Source: Pleomorphomonas koreensis DSM 23070 (GTDB taxonomy: Bacteria; Pseudomonadota; Alphaproteobacteria; Rhizobiales; Pleomorphomonadaceae). Taken from it: a stretch of 64,000 nt of DNA. Shown here in pieces: positions 1 through 9,266 of the stretch. Positions within the stretch are counted from its first letter, which is position 1. Each line of letters opens with the position of its first letter. The notes beneath the pieces were generated by a model that was not told the origin of the DNA, ran no database searches, and saw only the letters and a program-made list of their open reading frames with translations. The translations under genes were made by a program, and so were the position numbers. The stretch spans positions 1 through 64,000 of the forward strand of contig NZ_AULH01000020.1 in NCBI RefSeq assembly GCF_000425185.1. The letters are read 5' to 3'.

Positions 1-362
1 TGTCCTGACCGGTGGGGAGGTTTCCGACTATCTCGGCGTCGAGCCTCTTCTGGCTCTGCCGGTCGCAAAGCCCAGAAAAATGTTGGCGGACAAGGGTTTC
101 GATGGCGACGACGTCCGTTCCAGCCTGTTGATGCGAGCCATTCTGCCGGTCATCCCGCCACGCGCAAATCGCCGCGATCCGCCATCGTGCGACTTCAAAG
201 CCTACAAGGATCGCAACCGTATCGAGCGCATGTTCAATCGCATCAAACAGTTTCGACGCATCGCCACGCGCTACGACAAGACGAGACTTTCATACGAGAG
301 TTTCCTCAACCTCGCCGCCGCGATGATCTGGATAACGGCTTTTGTCAACGCAACCTAGGGGG
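1..362 (+). mobile_element. Right end of an IS5-type insertion sequence (left part outside window)
   Basis: The window opens inside the transposase reading frame. The transposase stop codon at 356-358 is followed within a few bases by sequence that codes for the middle of a PP2C phosphatase, so the element must end at about 359-365. The left end and its inverted repeat lie before the window, so the terminal repeat and target duplication cannot be defined. The right boundary is approximate. Confidence 0.75.
2..358 (+). CDS. IS5 family transposase, C-terminal part (5' end cut by window)
   Basis: The frame is open from the first bases of the window through the ATG at 80 to the stop at 356-358. 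The visible protein matches the end of an IS5-type DDE transposase. It has the LADKGFDGDDVR segment that carries the second catalytic Asp, an 'I-P-P-R-A-N-R' stretch, and the YKDRNRIERMFNRIKQFRRI block that carries the catalytic Glu and its spaced Arg/Lys. It ends in the usual short hydrophobic helix. About 119 codons are visible and the N-terminal half is missing. It would cut and paste its own element. Whether the whole element is intact cannot be seen here. Confidence 0.9.
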   Translation, partial: VLTGGEVSDYLGVEPLLALPVAKPRKMLADKGFDGDDVRSSLLMRAILPVIPPRANRRDPPSCDFKAYKDRNRIERMFNRIKQFRRIATRYDKTRLSYESFLNLAAAMIWITAFVNAT

Positions 363-1169
363 AGTGGTGGTACTACACTTTCCGCCGTGATTTTGTCTCA
401 TGACGTGACCATGCTTTGTCACGTAGGAGATAGCAGAATCTACGGCATAATGCCCGATCGCGCCGTCGAACAACTAAGTCGTGATGATACCATCAACGCT
501 CTGCTGAGACGCCAAGAAGGAGAGGCAGAGGGACCCAAAGACTCGCGATTGTTGCAGTTCGTTGGCATGGGCGAGGAAATGGAAGCTCAGATCGCGCTCG
601 TTCAGGGACAATTTAGTTCCATGCTGTTGACGTCCGACGGTGCGCACGATGTGCCCCATTCTGTGTTCCAGCGGGTCATTGCGGCAGCGGCGGGGGGCAA
701 TGATCTCATTCGTAAGCTTCTTACACTTTCGGAAATAACCGGTGGGCGTGACAATGCGTCCGCCATACTACTCCCTATCGGAAGACAGGCCGAAATTTTC
801 GAGGAAAGCGCTGAGAACGAGTTGTTGGCAATACTTCCCAGCGATACTCTATCCATCCAGTTTGCAGGGCCGGAGGTATGGGAACGGCAGGACAATAAGC
901 GCAACCATCCTTCGCCCGATTCTCAACCTAGTGAGATGAGCAAGCGGGTTGAAAATCCTCCAGGGTCCGAGAAGCCTCTCAACAGCCAGCCTGCCTCCAA
1001 GCCTCCGTCCGCCAAGGTGAACGCGAAGCCGGCGAAGGCACGCAAATCAAAGCCGCGTCGGGCTCACCCGAAAGTTGAAGCCGTTGATCGACTTCCGTTG
1101 GATGAACCTAGCAACGAAGTTGATGTTCAGTTTTCCGTTCCGGCTACCCGACCGGATGAGGACAAATAA
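342..1169 (+). pseudogene. PP2C-type Ser/Thr protein phosphatase, N-terminus removed by the IS
   Basis: The open frame can begin at a TTG at 342 inside the IS, but homology starts only at about 360 with the GGTTLSAVIL strand found mid-domain in PP2C proteins. Three family motifs follow: HVGDSRIY, LTSDGAHD and GGRDNASAI, which supply the second half of the metal-binding aspartates. The first metal motif (DGxGG) and roughly 100 N-terminal residues are absent. That fits truncation by the neighbouring IS, so activity is unlikely. After about residue 165 the protein becomes a Pro/Lys/Arg-rich, probably disordered tail ending in acidic residues. The stop (1167-1169) overlaps the ATG of kinase 1 by one base. 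The intact enzyme would have reversed phosphorylation by the two downstream kinases (inferred from the gene order). Confidence 0.8.
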
Positions 1170-2238
1170 TGAAACTGCCCGCCCGTTACGAGAAAGTCGG
1201 CCAGCCTTTTTCTGGCGGGGGAATGTCGACCGCCTTCAGATGTACGGACAAGCATCTCGAACGCGATGTGCTCGTTAAGGTGTTGCAGAGCGGAGTGGAT
1301 CAAAAGCGAATTCTCGACGAGGTCAGGGCCCTAAGCGCGATCCGGTCCAAGCATGTTGTACAAATTTACGACGTAATTAAAGATACCTCAGGTGCAGTGA
1401 TTGCAATAGTTGAGGAGTTCATTCCCGGGCAGGACCTGAATGAAGTCATCCCCGTTGCCGAGTTCAGATGCTCCTCCGACATGTCTACGCGATAGCGTGT
1501 GGTCTAGCCGACATTCATGCGGTCGGAGTGGTTCACCGGGATATTAAGCCCAACAATATGAAGATTGACGCAGAGGGCTGCCTCCGGATTTTTGATTTTG
1601 GCTTGTCCCGCATGGGGGGCGTGAATTGTGAGACTATCGGAACGGTTGGGACGCAAGGATACATTGCGCCAGAACTTTGCGCTCCAGCGTTGCAGAAAGT
1701 GAACTTCACATCGGCAGTCGATGTTTTTGCCTTTGGCGCCACGGCGCTCAAATTGATTCGAGGAAAGCTACCTAACGATTTGCGCGCGATCCCTCCGAGT
1801 CTGCCCTGTGAAGATGCGGACTTCGGTATGCAAGCACTTACCCTCCCGTCTTCGATTGCTGCTGTACTCAATCAATGTTTATCCGAAGAACCGGCTGCCC
1901 GCCCAAGTATGGAGAATGTCCGAAATATACTCGGGCGTCATTTGTTACACGGCCGACATAAAGCGACGATGATAGTCGGTGACAAGATCCATTACCTTAG
2001 CAAAATAGACCAGTCTGTAAAACTCAGCGCGGGCGCGCTCGGGTCTGTTGATGTGAGGTACGATGGCTATGATTTTATCGCTACGAATATTGTTGGCAAC
2101 GTCTATATCAACAACATGAGTATTGTTCCACCGCAGAAGCTCCCTGGCGCGTGCGTCATAACGCTCGGTGGTCCAAATCTCGGATTTAACAGGCGCTACA
2201 TCACTTTTGATGTTACGCACCCGGAGGTAGTTCTTTGA
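1169..2238 (+). pseudogene. Ser/Thr protein kinase 1 with FHA-like C-terminal region, split by a frameshift
   Basis: Two overlapping frames together encode one Hanks-type kinase. Frame one (1169-1495) has the Gly-rich loop (SGGGMSTAF, about residues 15-23), the VLVKVL lysine (about 37) and the N-lobe up to VEEFIPGQDL. Frame two (about 1468-2238) has HRDIKPNN, the DFG of IFDFGLSR and the APE of YIAPEL. A one-base deletion between about 1440 and 1495 explains the break. Alternatives are a sequencing error or, less likely, programmed -1 frameshifting, for which I see no convincing slippery site. Bases 1960-2235 encode a roughly 90-residue beta-rich tail with an FHA-like pattern (GNVYINNMSI, then ITLG, then YITFDV). 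The expected Arg and Ser of phosphopeptide-binding FHA domains are not evident. The stop overlaps the next gene by four bases. Confidence 0.8.
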
Positions 2239-3311
2239 GCAACGGAGTTCTGCACGCAATAGATGACTTGGTAGGAGGCCGTTATCAAGTCACTGGTTAC
2301 ATCGGTCAGGGGGGTATGCAAGAGGTCTATCGCGTTCGTGACCGACTGCTTGAACGCGACGCAGCCTTAAAGTCGCCCAAGAATCCCTCGGCAAAGAAAC
2401 GCTTTAACAGAAGCGCTATACTGAGCGCTCGCGTCAACCATGACAACGTGGCCAAGACGCTAGACTATGTGGAAGACGGTGACCGATTCTACTTGGTAGA
2501 GGAACTCATCGAGGGCTGTGACTTAGGGCATTTTTTGAAACATCATGTAACAATGCTCGACCCGTTTGCGGCCGGCCGCGTAACGCATCATCTCGCTAAA
2601 GGGTTGGCCGCATCACACCATGTAAATGTGATCCATCGCGACCTCAAACCGACGAACATCATGGTTCTAGGTGGCCGAGACTTTGCTGGATTCAAGATTA
2701 CGGACTTCGGTATTGCCAAAATGGCTCAGGAGGAGATCGGGGACGCAATAGCGGGTGATGAAGAGGGGTTGACTAGCTCTCAGACCGCACTGGGAGCATT
2801 GCCATATATGGCCCCCGAAACTATCGATGACATGAAAAACGCAGGGAAGCCTGCCGATGTTTGGGCGATTGGCGCGATAACTTTTGAGATTTTGACTGGC
2901 AAGCGACCTTTTGGTGCAGGTTACAAAGCTGTGCCGCTAATTCAGGCGGCAATAGTGCCGGCCTTGCCTCATGCTTTAGTGGGCAACACGCAGTTCGCAC
3001 CGTTTGCCGACGCAATTTTTACTTTGATTACGACGTGTATGCAGAAAGATCCTTCGACGCGCCCAACGGCTGATCAACTGGTTGCAGCCTGCGAAGAACT
3101 TTACTACTCAACCCTTGCTCGCGAATTCGGCACGATAAAAAGGTTCGATAACACTAGCTGGGGTTTCGCATCAACAACGAGCAGCGACGTTTTTTGTCAT
3201 ATTAAATCGGTCTACGCCGCATCCGCTCTGGCTGTTGGCGATCATATTTGGATGACGGCCCATCCAGGGGCACCTTCGCGTCGAGCGTTTCCGATTGTGA
3301 AAGCCGTTTAA
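2235..3311 (+). CDS. Ser/Thr protein kinase 2 fused to a C-terminal cold-shock-like domain
   Basis: This is a 358-residue protein with a TTG start that overlaps the previous stop (TTGA). The kinase domain spans about residues 15-290. It has the Gly loop IGQGGMQEVY (23-32), Lys46 in AALKSP, HRDLKPTN (134-141), DFG (157-159) and APE (193-195), so the catalytic residues are all present. Residues about 298-358 (bases 3127-3308) look like a cold-shock OB-fold. They run GTIKRFDN, SWGF (RNP1-like), DVFCHI (RNP2-like), then L-V-G-D and a final RAFPIVKAV strand. Cold-shock domains bind single-stranded nucleic acid, so the kinase may sense or act at RNA or ssDNA. That role is inference. I see no transmembrane segment, so it is probably cytoplasmic. 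It is translationally coupled to kinase 1 and a PP2C phosphatase. Confidence 0.85.
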   Translation: MSNGVLHAIDDLVGGRYQVTGYIGQGGMQEVYRVRDRLLERDAALKSPKNPSAKKRFNRSAILSARVNHDNVAKTLDYVEDGDRFYLVEELIEGCDLGHFLKHHVTMLDPFAAGRVTHHLAKGLAASHHVNVIHRDLKPTNIMVLGGRDFAGFKITDFGIAKMAQEEIGDAIAGDEEGLTSSQTALGALPYMAPETIDDMKNAGKPADVWAIGAITFEILTGKRPFGAGYKAVPLIQAAIVPALPHALVGNTQFAPFADAIFTLITTCMQKDPSTRPTADQLVAACEELYYSTLAREFGTIKRFDNTSWGFASTTSSDVFCHIKSVYAASALAVGDHIWMTAHPGAPSRRAFPIVKAV

Positions 3312-3505
3312 GATAGTTGATTCATCTTTGCTGTTCATTGGTCGGCACTCGCCTGAAAAGATTAACATTGTTCTTCAGTCTACAGCGTGGGCTGGCGCTT
3401 GCGCATGACGGTGAAACAAGTCTGAGGGTACAAACAGTCTGAAGCGCCTTGATGTGTGTCTGCTTTCCTGCAGACTAATTCAGCATTGCCAAAGCATCCC
3501 TAGCT

Positions 3506-4066
3506 CTAGGCAAATTGTTGTAGCGTGCCGATAGCCTCCGCAGGCGTCCCTGGGTGTGGATGAAACCATAGCTCAATGGGGAGGATTGGCTTACCCTCAT
3601 TTGCGACGCATTTGATCGCGCGTTTGATCAGAGGTAGTGGAAGCCCCCCGTAGAACAAATATATCGCGCGTTTGTAGCCGATGAGTGTGCAGTATTCCGA
3701 TAGCGTCCGAATATCCTTGCACACTCCGTTCAATTGCGCAGATCCGGGTTTAACCTCGATGATTGCGTGATTACCGTCCATAGAGCCAGGAGTGTGAATG
3801 AGGAGATCGGGTGACGCAACGCGGGCACCCTTAGCCTTGATTAAGGCGTGTCCCTGTTTATCAACCTCGCCGTTCAGACTGAACGGCGTTTCTTGCGGCC
3901 AAAGCCGTCGAAGTTGGTGGTACAGCTCATAACAATAGACGCGTTCGCGAAAGATTGGGTCGCTTCCATCAATAGGCAACTGGAAATACAAATGCTCGAT
4001 TGATGCGGTGGCTTGGGCGAGTATTTGGTTCAGCTCCTGCACGGCTTTCTCCGGAAACGGTATCAA
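3506..4066 (-). CDS. Small PD-(D/E)XK nuclease-like protein of unknown function
   Basis: A 186-residue protein on the minus strand, convergent with kinase 2 and 94 bases downstream of the integrase gene. I do not recognise the family. The central part reads SPDLLIHTPG, then an intervening loop, then HAIIEVKPG. This is the Asp ... Glu-x-Lys arrangement of PD-(D/E)XK restriction-like nucleases, preceded by a helix with a Glu (ERVYCYELYHQL). The later part, ending near PGTPAEAIGTLQQF, has no motif that I know. Small stand-alone proteins of this sort are common in mobile islands with defence genes. A role in nucleic acid cleavage is inference from the motif alone. Confidence 0.6.
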   Translation of the reverse strand: MIPFPEKAVQELNQILAQATASIEHLYFQLPIDGSDPIFRERVYCYELYHQLRRLWPQETPFSLNGEVDKQGHALIKAKGARVASPDLLIHTPGSMDGNHAIIEVKPGSAQLNGVCKDIRTLSEYCTLIGYKRAIYLFYGGLPLPLIKRAIKCVANEGKPILPIELWFHPHPGTPAEAIGTLQQFA

Positions 4067-4160
4067 GGCTCATTGGCCTGCGGTCATCAGCTTCCTGACA
4101 AGCCTAGAAAGCCCTTCTTTGCTTGTGTTGCGCTTGTTTTGCGAATTTCGTCAACTGTCA

Positions 4161-5474
4161 TCAATCGTAGCTCCCCTCCAACTGCTTCGCCAAATCCTCT
4201 GGCACCACGTCCGAGTAGTACATCTCGATCATCCGGACGGACGTTCGCATGTTGATCGCCAGAGTGTAGACGTCCGTGCCCTTCCTGAGCTGCCGGGTCG
4301 CATAGGTGTGCCGGAAACTGTAGGCGGATCGAACTTGGCCGAACACGTCGGTCTTGAGCTTGGCCGCTTCCAAGAGAGCGTTGAGGCTCTTCTTGTAAGA
4401 TTGCGCTCGTTCACCGGAGGCGTTGACGAACACCGGCTCGTTGTCTCTCGGTTCCCGTCCGTGAACGGTTTTGAACGCTTCCCATAGATTGATGAAGCTT
4501 GCGAAGGCCTCGATATTTGGGACGAGCTGCTGAGGCTTCTTGCCTTTGCCATAGGCCAGGATGCGAATCCGCTGCTGGCTGATTGGCTTGTTACGTTCCT
4601 CTTTGAAACCGACGATGTGCCCCCAGTCGAGATTAAACAGCTCGGTTGGTCGCATGCCGGTTTCGAGCGCGATGCCGATGAAGCAGTAGAGCACCATCCG
4701 CTCATAGCCGACGCGGCTGACAGAGGAGACGATGTCTCTTCCGTCGGCACCCTTCCAGGTGTTCGACTGCTTGCCTCGCTTCCGGATGTCGAGAACGTCG
4801 ATCATCCGTTGCTCTGCGACCTGCATGAGCTTGGCAACCTCGGCATCAGTGAAGGACGGCCGTTTGTTCCGCTCTTCAGCGACTAGGTCGATCTTGGGAA
4901 TGTCCGATGCCTTGAGGTAGCCCAGCCGCACAGCGTGTTTGAACACCGACCGCATGGTGACGGCTTCTCGGCGCAACGTGCTCAGCGTTGCCTCAATATG
5001 CTGGGCAGGACGGATCACCCGGCGCCCCTTTCGCTCGTAGGCGATATGCGTCTCTTTTGCCCCAGGACCGCTCGTCCAGTAGCTTCGTCGCCATTCCATG
5101 TAGCTGTGAAGCTTCGGGACGCTGATGGCTGTTATGGGGCTTCTACCGAAGAAGGGGACCATATAGCGGTCAAGCACGCCTAGGTCGGCTGCGACCTTGG
5201 AGAGTTTGGACGGATTGCTTCCGGCTTCCAGTTGGGCGCTTTCGAGATATTGACGGGCGACCTTGTCGAACGACGTCCTTCCCGGAAGCGTGCCTTGCTC
5301 GGCGCTCCAGAGAGCGCGTTGGTATTCGATCTCGGCGCGTCGCTTGGCGTCTTCCTCGTTTGGTGTTTTGAGGCAAATGCGTTTCTGCCCTTGTCCCGGT
5401 AGGGAGAATCGAACCCAGAGGCTTGGGCTATCCACTCGGGAAAATACGACATAGGGCAGTTTGGGCTGATCCAT
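4161..5474 (-). CDS. Tyrosine recombinase / phage-type integrase of the island
   Basis: I chose the ATG at 5474 (437 residues, starting MDQPKLPYVV). A GTG at 5540 in the same frame would add 22 residues, and neither has a strong ribosome site. The N-terminal half carries the SAM-like core-binding region. The catalytic half shows the first Arg (ETGMRPTEL), a Lys in the YGKGKK turn, the HxxR box (SFRHTYATR) and the nucleophile Tyr (MIEMYYSD). The His/Trp position before the Tyr is not obvious. The gene starts about 190 bases from tRNA-Thr and reads away from it. That is the usual arrangement for an element integrated in the 3' end of a tRNA gene. It should catalyse integration and excision of the island. 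Confidence 0.93.
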   Translation of the reverse strand: MDQPKLPYVVFSRVDSPSLWVRFSLPGQGQKRICLKTPNEEDAKRRAEIEYQRALWSAEQGTLPGRTSFDKVARQYLESAQLEAGSNPSKLSKVAADLGVLDRYMVPFFGRSPITAISVPKLHSYMEWRRSYWTSGPGAKETHIAYERKGRRVIRPAQHIEATLSTLRREAVTMRSVFKHAVRLGYLKASDIPKIDLVAEERNKRPSFTDAEVAKLMQVAEQRMIDVLDIRKRGKQSNTWKGADGRDIVSSVSRVGYERMVLYCFIGIALETGMRPTELFNLDWGHIVGFKEERNKPISQQRIRILAYGKGKKPQQLVPNIEAFASFINLWEAFKTVHGREPRDNEPVFVNASGERAQSYKKSLNALLEAAKLKTDVFGQVRSAYSFRHTYATRQLRKGTDVYTLAINMRTSVRMIEMYYSDVVPEDLAKQLEGSYD

Positions 5475-5540
5475 GGGTCGCCACCAGCGAGTTACTGTGC
5501 TGCGTCGGTGTGCTAGGTGTGTGCTAATAGCACGCTGCAC

Positions 5541-5662
5541 GCTACCGCTAACTTATTGAAAAATAATAAGCGGGACAACCTCGTGCTAACAGCGTGCTAG
5601 CCCGTTTTGTCCCGGAAACCTGCGGAATTCTCAGGAAAAGCTCAGCTATTTCAAGAGATTAA
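5541..5662. other. Integrase upstream region, presumed attachment-site side of the island
   Basis: This short stretch separates the integrase from the 3' end of tRNA-Thr. It contains related short words (GTGCTAATAGCACG, GTGCTAACAGCGTGCTAG) that may be integrase arm sites, but this is weak. The tRNA 3' end would form one att repeat. I found no second copy of it inside the window, so the other boundary should lie left of position 1. Confidence 0.35.
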
Positions 5663-5737
<75 letters not shown>

Positions 5738-5962
5738 ATCGGGCGTCCGGATGCCGGCCGGATCGGCCGTCGGGGACGGGCGTTCTCCTGCCACAGTTCG
5801 GTGCCCCACGCAACCCCATTGCGGAGGAAATTGAGTGGCTGGAATGCCGCCGTCGCCACGCGTTGCCGCAAAGCGGCGGGAAAAGCCGGCTTTGCCGACG
5901 AAATCCCTTGAAAGGCGGGAAAAAGGATCGCAAGGAAGGCCGGAAAACAATGGCGCGGCATC

Positions 5963-6163
5963 ATGACGGGCGACGGCGGCACGGCGAAGGGCGGCAAGGG
6001 CGGATCGAAAGCGGAGCGCGAGCGGCGGCTTGCCGAGGCGCTGCGCGACAACCTCCTGAAGCGGAAGGCGCAGGCGCGCGGCCGCCGCGCCGGCGAGGCC
6101 GACCTGCGGGTGGGGCTCGACGCGGCCCGGCCGGCCGCCGAAGACAAGCCGGACAACGGCTAG
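5963..6163 (+). CDS. Small conserved basic protein upstream of murA
   Basis: A 66-residue protein rich in Lys, Arg, Ala and Gly. The middle ([25 protein letters not shown]) should be one long basic helix, followed by a Gly/Ala/Pro tail. I know similar short proteins directly before murA in related Hyphomicrobiales, but no function is established. It lies 145 bases before murA on the same strand. The GC-rich context makes spurious frames common here, so the call rests on the helix pattern and the position. Confidence 0.55.
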   Translation: MTGDGGTAKGGKGGSKAERERRLAEALRDNLLKRKAQARGRRAGEADLRVGLDAARPAAEDKPDNG

Positions 6164-6308
6164 CCGCTCCGCCGCTCGGCGGGCGTCCGCCCGAAAAAAG
6201 CCGCGGGCCGCTCGCATGAAGCGCCGCGCGGGAAACCAGGGTTTGGGGCAGGGCCGGCAGCGGCCGCCGCTCCGGAGCGATTTGCCGGCTGGACCGGCCG
6301 AGGTGACT

Positions 6309-7598
<1,290 letters not shown>

Positions 7599-7602
7599 CG
7601 CC

Positions 7603-8061
7603 ATGGTCATCCGCATCCGCGAGGCCGAGGCGAGCGACGAGGGCGTCTGGCGCCGCCTCTGGGCCGGCTATCTCGCCCATCTCGGCGCCACCGTGCCGGA
7701 GGATGTCACCGCCCACACCTGGGCGCGCATCCTCGATCCCGTGAGTCCGGTGTTCTGCCGTCTCGCCGATCTGGACGGTGCCACCGTCGGCCTTGCGCTC
7801 TACCTGCTGCACGAGGGCAGCTGGGCGCTGACGCCGCACTGCTATCTCGAAGACCTCTACGTCGATGCGGCGTTGCGTGGCCGGGGCGTCGGCCGGGCGC
7901 TGATCGACGACCTCCGGGCGCTGGCCGGGGCGAAGGGCTGGAACCGGCTCTACTGGCACACCCACGCCGACAATCCCGCCCGCCGCCTCTATGACCGCTT
8001 TGCGCCGGCCAGCGGCCTCATCGTCTACAAGGTGCAGCCATGCGGATCGTCGTCGTCCTGA
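7603..8061 (+). CDS. GNAT family N-acetyltransferase
   Basis: A 152-residue protein starting four bases after murA. The acetyl-CoA binding motif is LRGRGVGRALIDDL (about residues 88-101), preceded by the beta4 strand LEDLYVD. A strand-helix with YWHTHADNPARRLYDRF follows, typical of motif B. The substrate is unknown. The first half, with WAGYLAHLGA and ARILDPVSPVFCRL, suggests a small-molecule acetyltransferase of the common single-domain type. The last 22 bases overlap the start of the next gene, which points to co-translation. Confidence 0.88.
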   Translation: MVIRIREAEASDEGVWRRLWAGYLAHLGATVPEDVTAHTWARILDPVSPVFCRLADLDGATVGLALYLLHEGSWALTPHCYLEDLYVDAALRGRGVGRALIDDLRALAGAKGWNRLYWHTHADNPARRLYDRFAPASGLIVYKVQPCGSSSS

Positions 8062-8549
8062 ACGGCCCGATCAACGCCGGCAAGACCACCGTCGGCAAGG
8101 CTCTGGCGGCGGCGATCGACGGTGCCGCCTTCATCGACGGCGATGACAACGGCGTGCCGGACGACGCCCCGCTCGAGGTGACCATCGAGGCGAGCCTTTG
8201 CCGGCTGTCGTCGGAGATCGCCGCCAATCCGGCCGGCATGCTGGTCCTGGCCTATCCGCTGCGCGCGGCGGATCATGCCCGCCTCAAGGTCGCCGCCGAC
8301 GCCGCCGGCCGGCGCCTGATGACGGTGACGCTGGCGCCGCCCATCGAGGTCGTGCTCGGCGATCGGGGCGTCCGGCGGCTGGACGACGGGGAGCGCGCCC
8401 GCATCCGCGAGATGTACGCCGAGGGCTATCACGACCGCGCCTTCAGCGACCTCACCATCACCGGCACGCCGGGCGTCGAGGCGACCGTGGACGTCATTCT
8501 CGACGGGCTCGGCGCCCTGCTTCCGGCGCGACCCATACGTAGAAGTTGA
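8040..8549 (+). CDS. P-loop NTPase, shikimate-kinase-like small kinase
   Basis: A 169-residue protein with a Walker A motif at the N-terminus (GPINAGKTTVGKAL, residues 9-22) and an early acidic strand FIDGDDNG that could act as a kinase acidic site. The late segment IREMYAEGYHDRAF resembles the lid and base-binding region of shikimate/gluconate-kinase folds. The phosphate acceptor is unknown. It overlaps the acetyltransferase by 22 bases and has its own ATG. Confidence 0.75.
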   Translation: MRIVVVLNGPINAGKTTVGKALAAAIDGAAFIDGDDNGVPDDAPLEVTIEASLCRLSSEIAANPAGMLVLAYPLRAADHARLKVAADAAGRRLMTVTLAPPIEVVLGDRGVRRLDDGERARIREMYAEGYHDRAFSDLTITGTPGVEATVDVILDGLGALLPARPIRRS

Positions 8550-8617
8550 TATGACGGCCGGCTCCGGCATAATGGGGGTCCGCGGCGCGAGCCGCCTTTC
8601 CGGGAGGACCGGACGCC

Positions 8618-9112
8618 ATGATCAACATCGCCTTCAATCCCGAACTCGACCTGGTGCTGGAACGCCTCGTGCCGACGCCGCGCCGGCTGGTCTGGAAGGC
8701 CTGGACCGAGCCCGAGCAGTTGAAGAAATGGTTCTGCCCGCGGCCGTGGCTGACGGTGCACGCCGAGATCGACCTCCGCCCCGGCGGCCGCTTCGTGACG
8801 GTGATGCGCTCGCCCGAGGGCGAGGAGTTTCCCGGCTCCGGCTGCTATCTCGCCGTCGAGCCGGAAAGCCTGCTGGTCTGGACCTCGGCGCTCGGCGAGG
8901 GCTTCCGTCCCAACCCCGCTCCGACGGGAGAGGGCGACTTCCTGTTCACCGGCGCCCTGACCTTCGCCGAGGAGGCGGGCGGCACCCGCTACCGGGCGCA
9001 TGCCATGCACGCCACCGCCAAGGCGCGGAAGCATCATGAGGACATGGGCTTCCACGACGGCTGGGGCGCCGCCCTCGACCAGCTGGTCGAGGCGATGGCC
9101 GGAGAGAGCTGA
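8618..9112 (+). CDS. SRPBCC / AHSA1-like ligand-binding protein
   Basis: A 164-residue START-like protein. The family signature is clear: LVPTPRRLVWKAWTEPEQLKKWFCP near the N-terminus, DLRPGGRF in the middle, and HEDMGFHDGWGAALDQLVEAM at the end. Such proteins form a helix-grip cavity for hydrophobic ligands and are often called activator of Hsp90 ATPase-like, although most have no shown chaperone role. It is preceded by a GGGAGGA-type ribosome site about ten bases upstream. Confidence 0.9.
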   Translation: MINIAFNPELDLVLERLVPTPRRLVWKAWTEPEQLKKWFCPRPWLTVHAEIDLRPGGRFVTVMRSPEGEEFPGSGCYLAVEPESLLVWTSALGEGFRPNPAPTGEGDFLFTGALTFAEEAGGTRYRAHAMHATAKARKHHEDMGFHDGWGAALDQLVEAMAGES

Positions 9113-9266
9113 CGGCCATCGGCATCATCCCCCGGCCAGCCTGTCCGCTGCGTGGAAAAACCGACAAAGCCTTGCTTCCGCGCGGCTTCCGCCCTATCTC
9201 AAGGCAACTCGGCGGGACGAATTCGTGTTGGTTTCCCGCCATTGGGACAGGAGCGGACAGCCCTCC

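Noticed and set aside
1169-1495. Stand-alone short kinase N-lobe as an independent gene
   Set aside because: The second frame holds the rest of the same kinase. A frameshift is the simpler explanation, and no slippery site supports programmed recoding.
3312-3505. Gap between kinase 2 and the nuclease-like gene
   Set aside because: Only short direct words (CAAGTCTGAGG, CAGTCTGAAG) are seen. There is no hairpin with a T-run and no gene.
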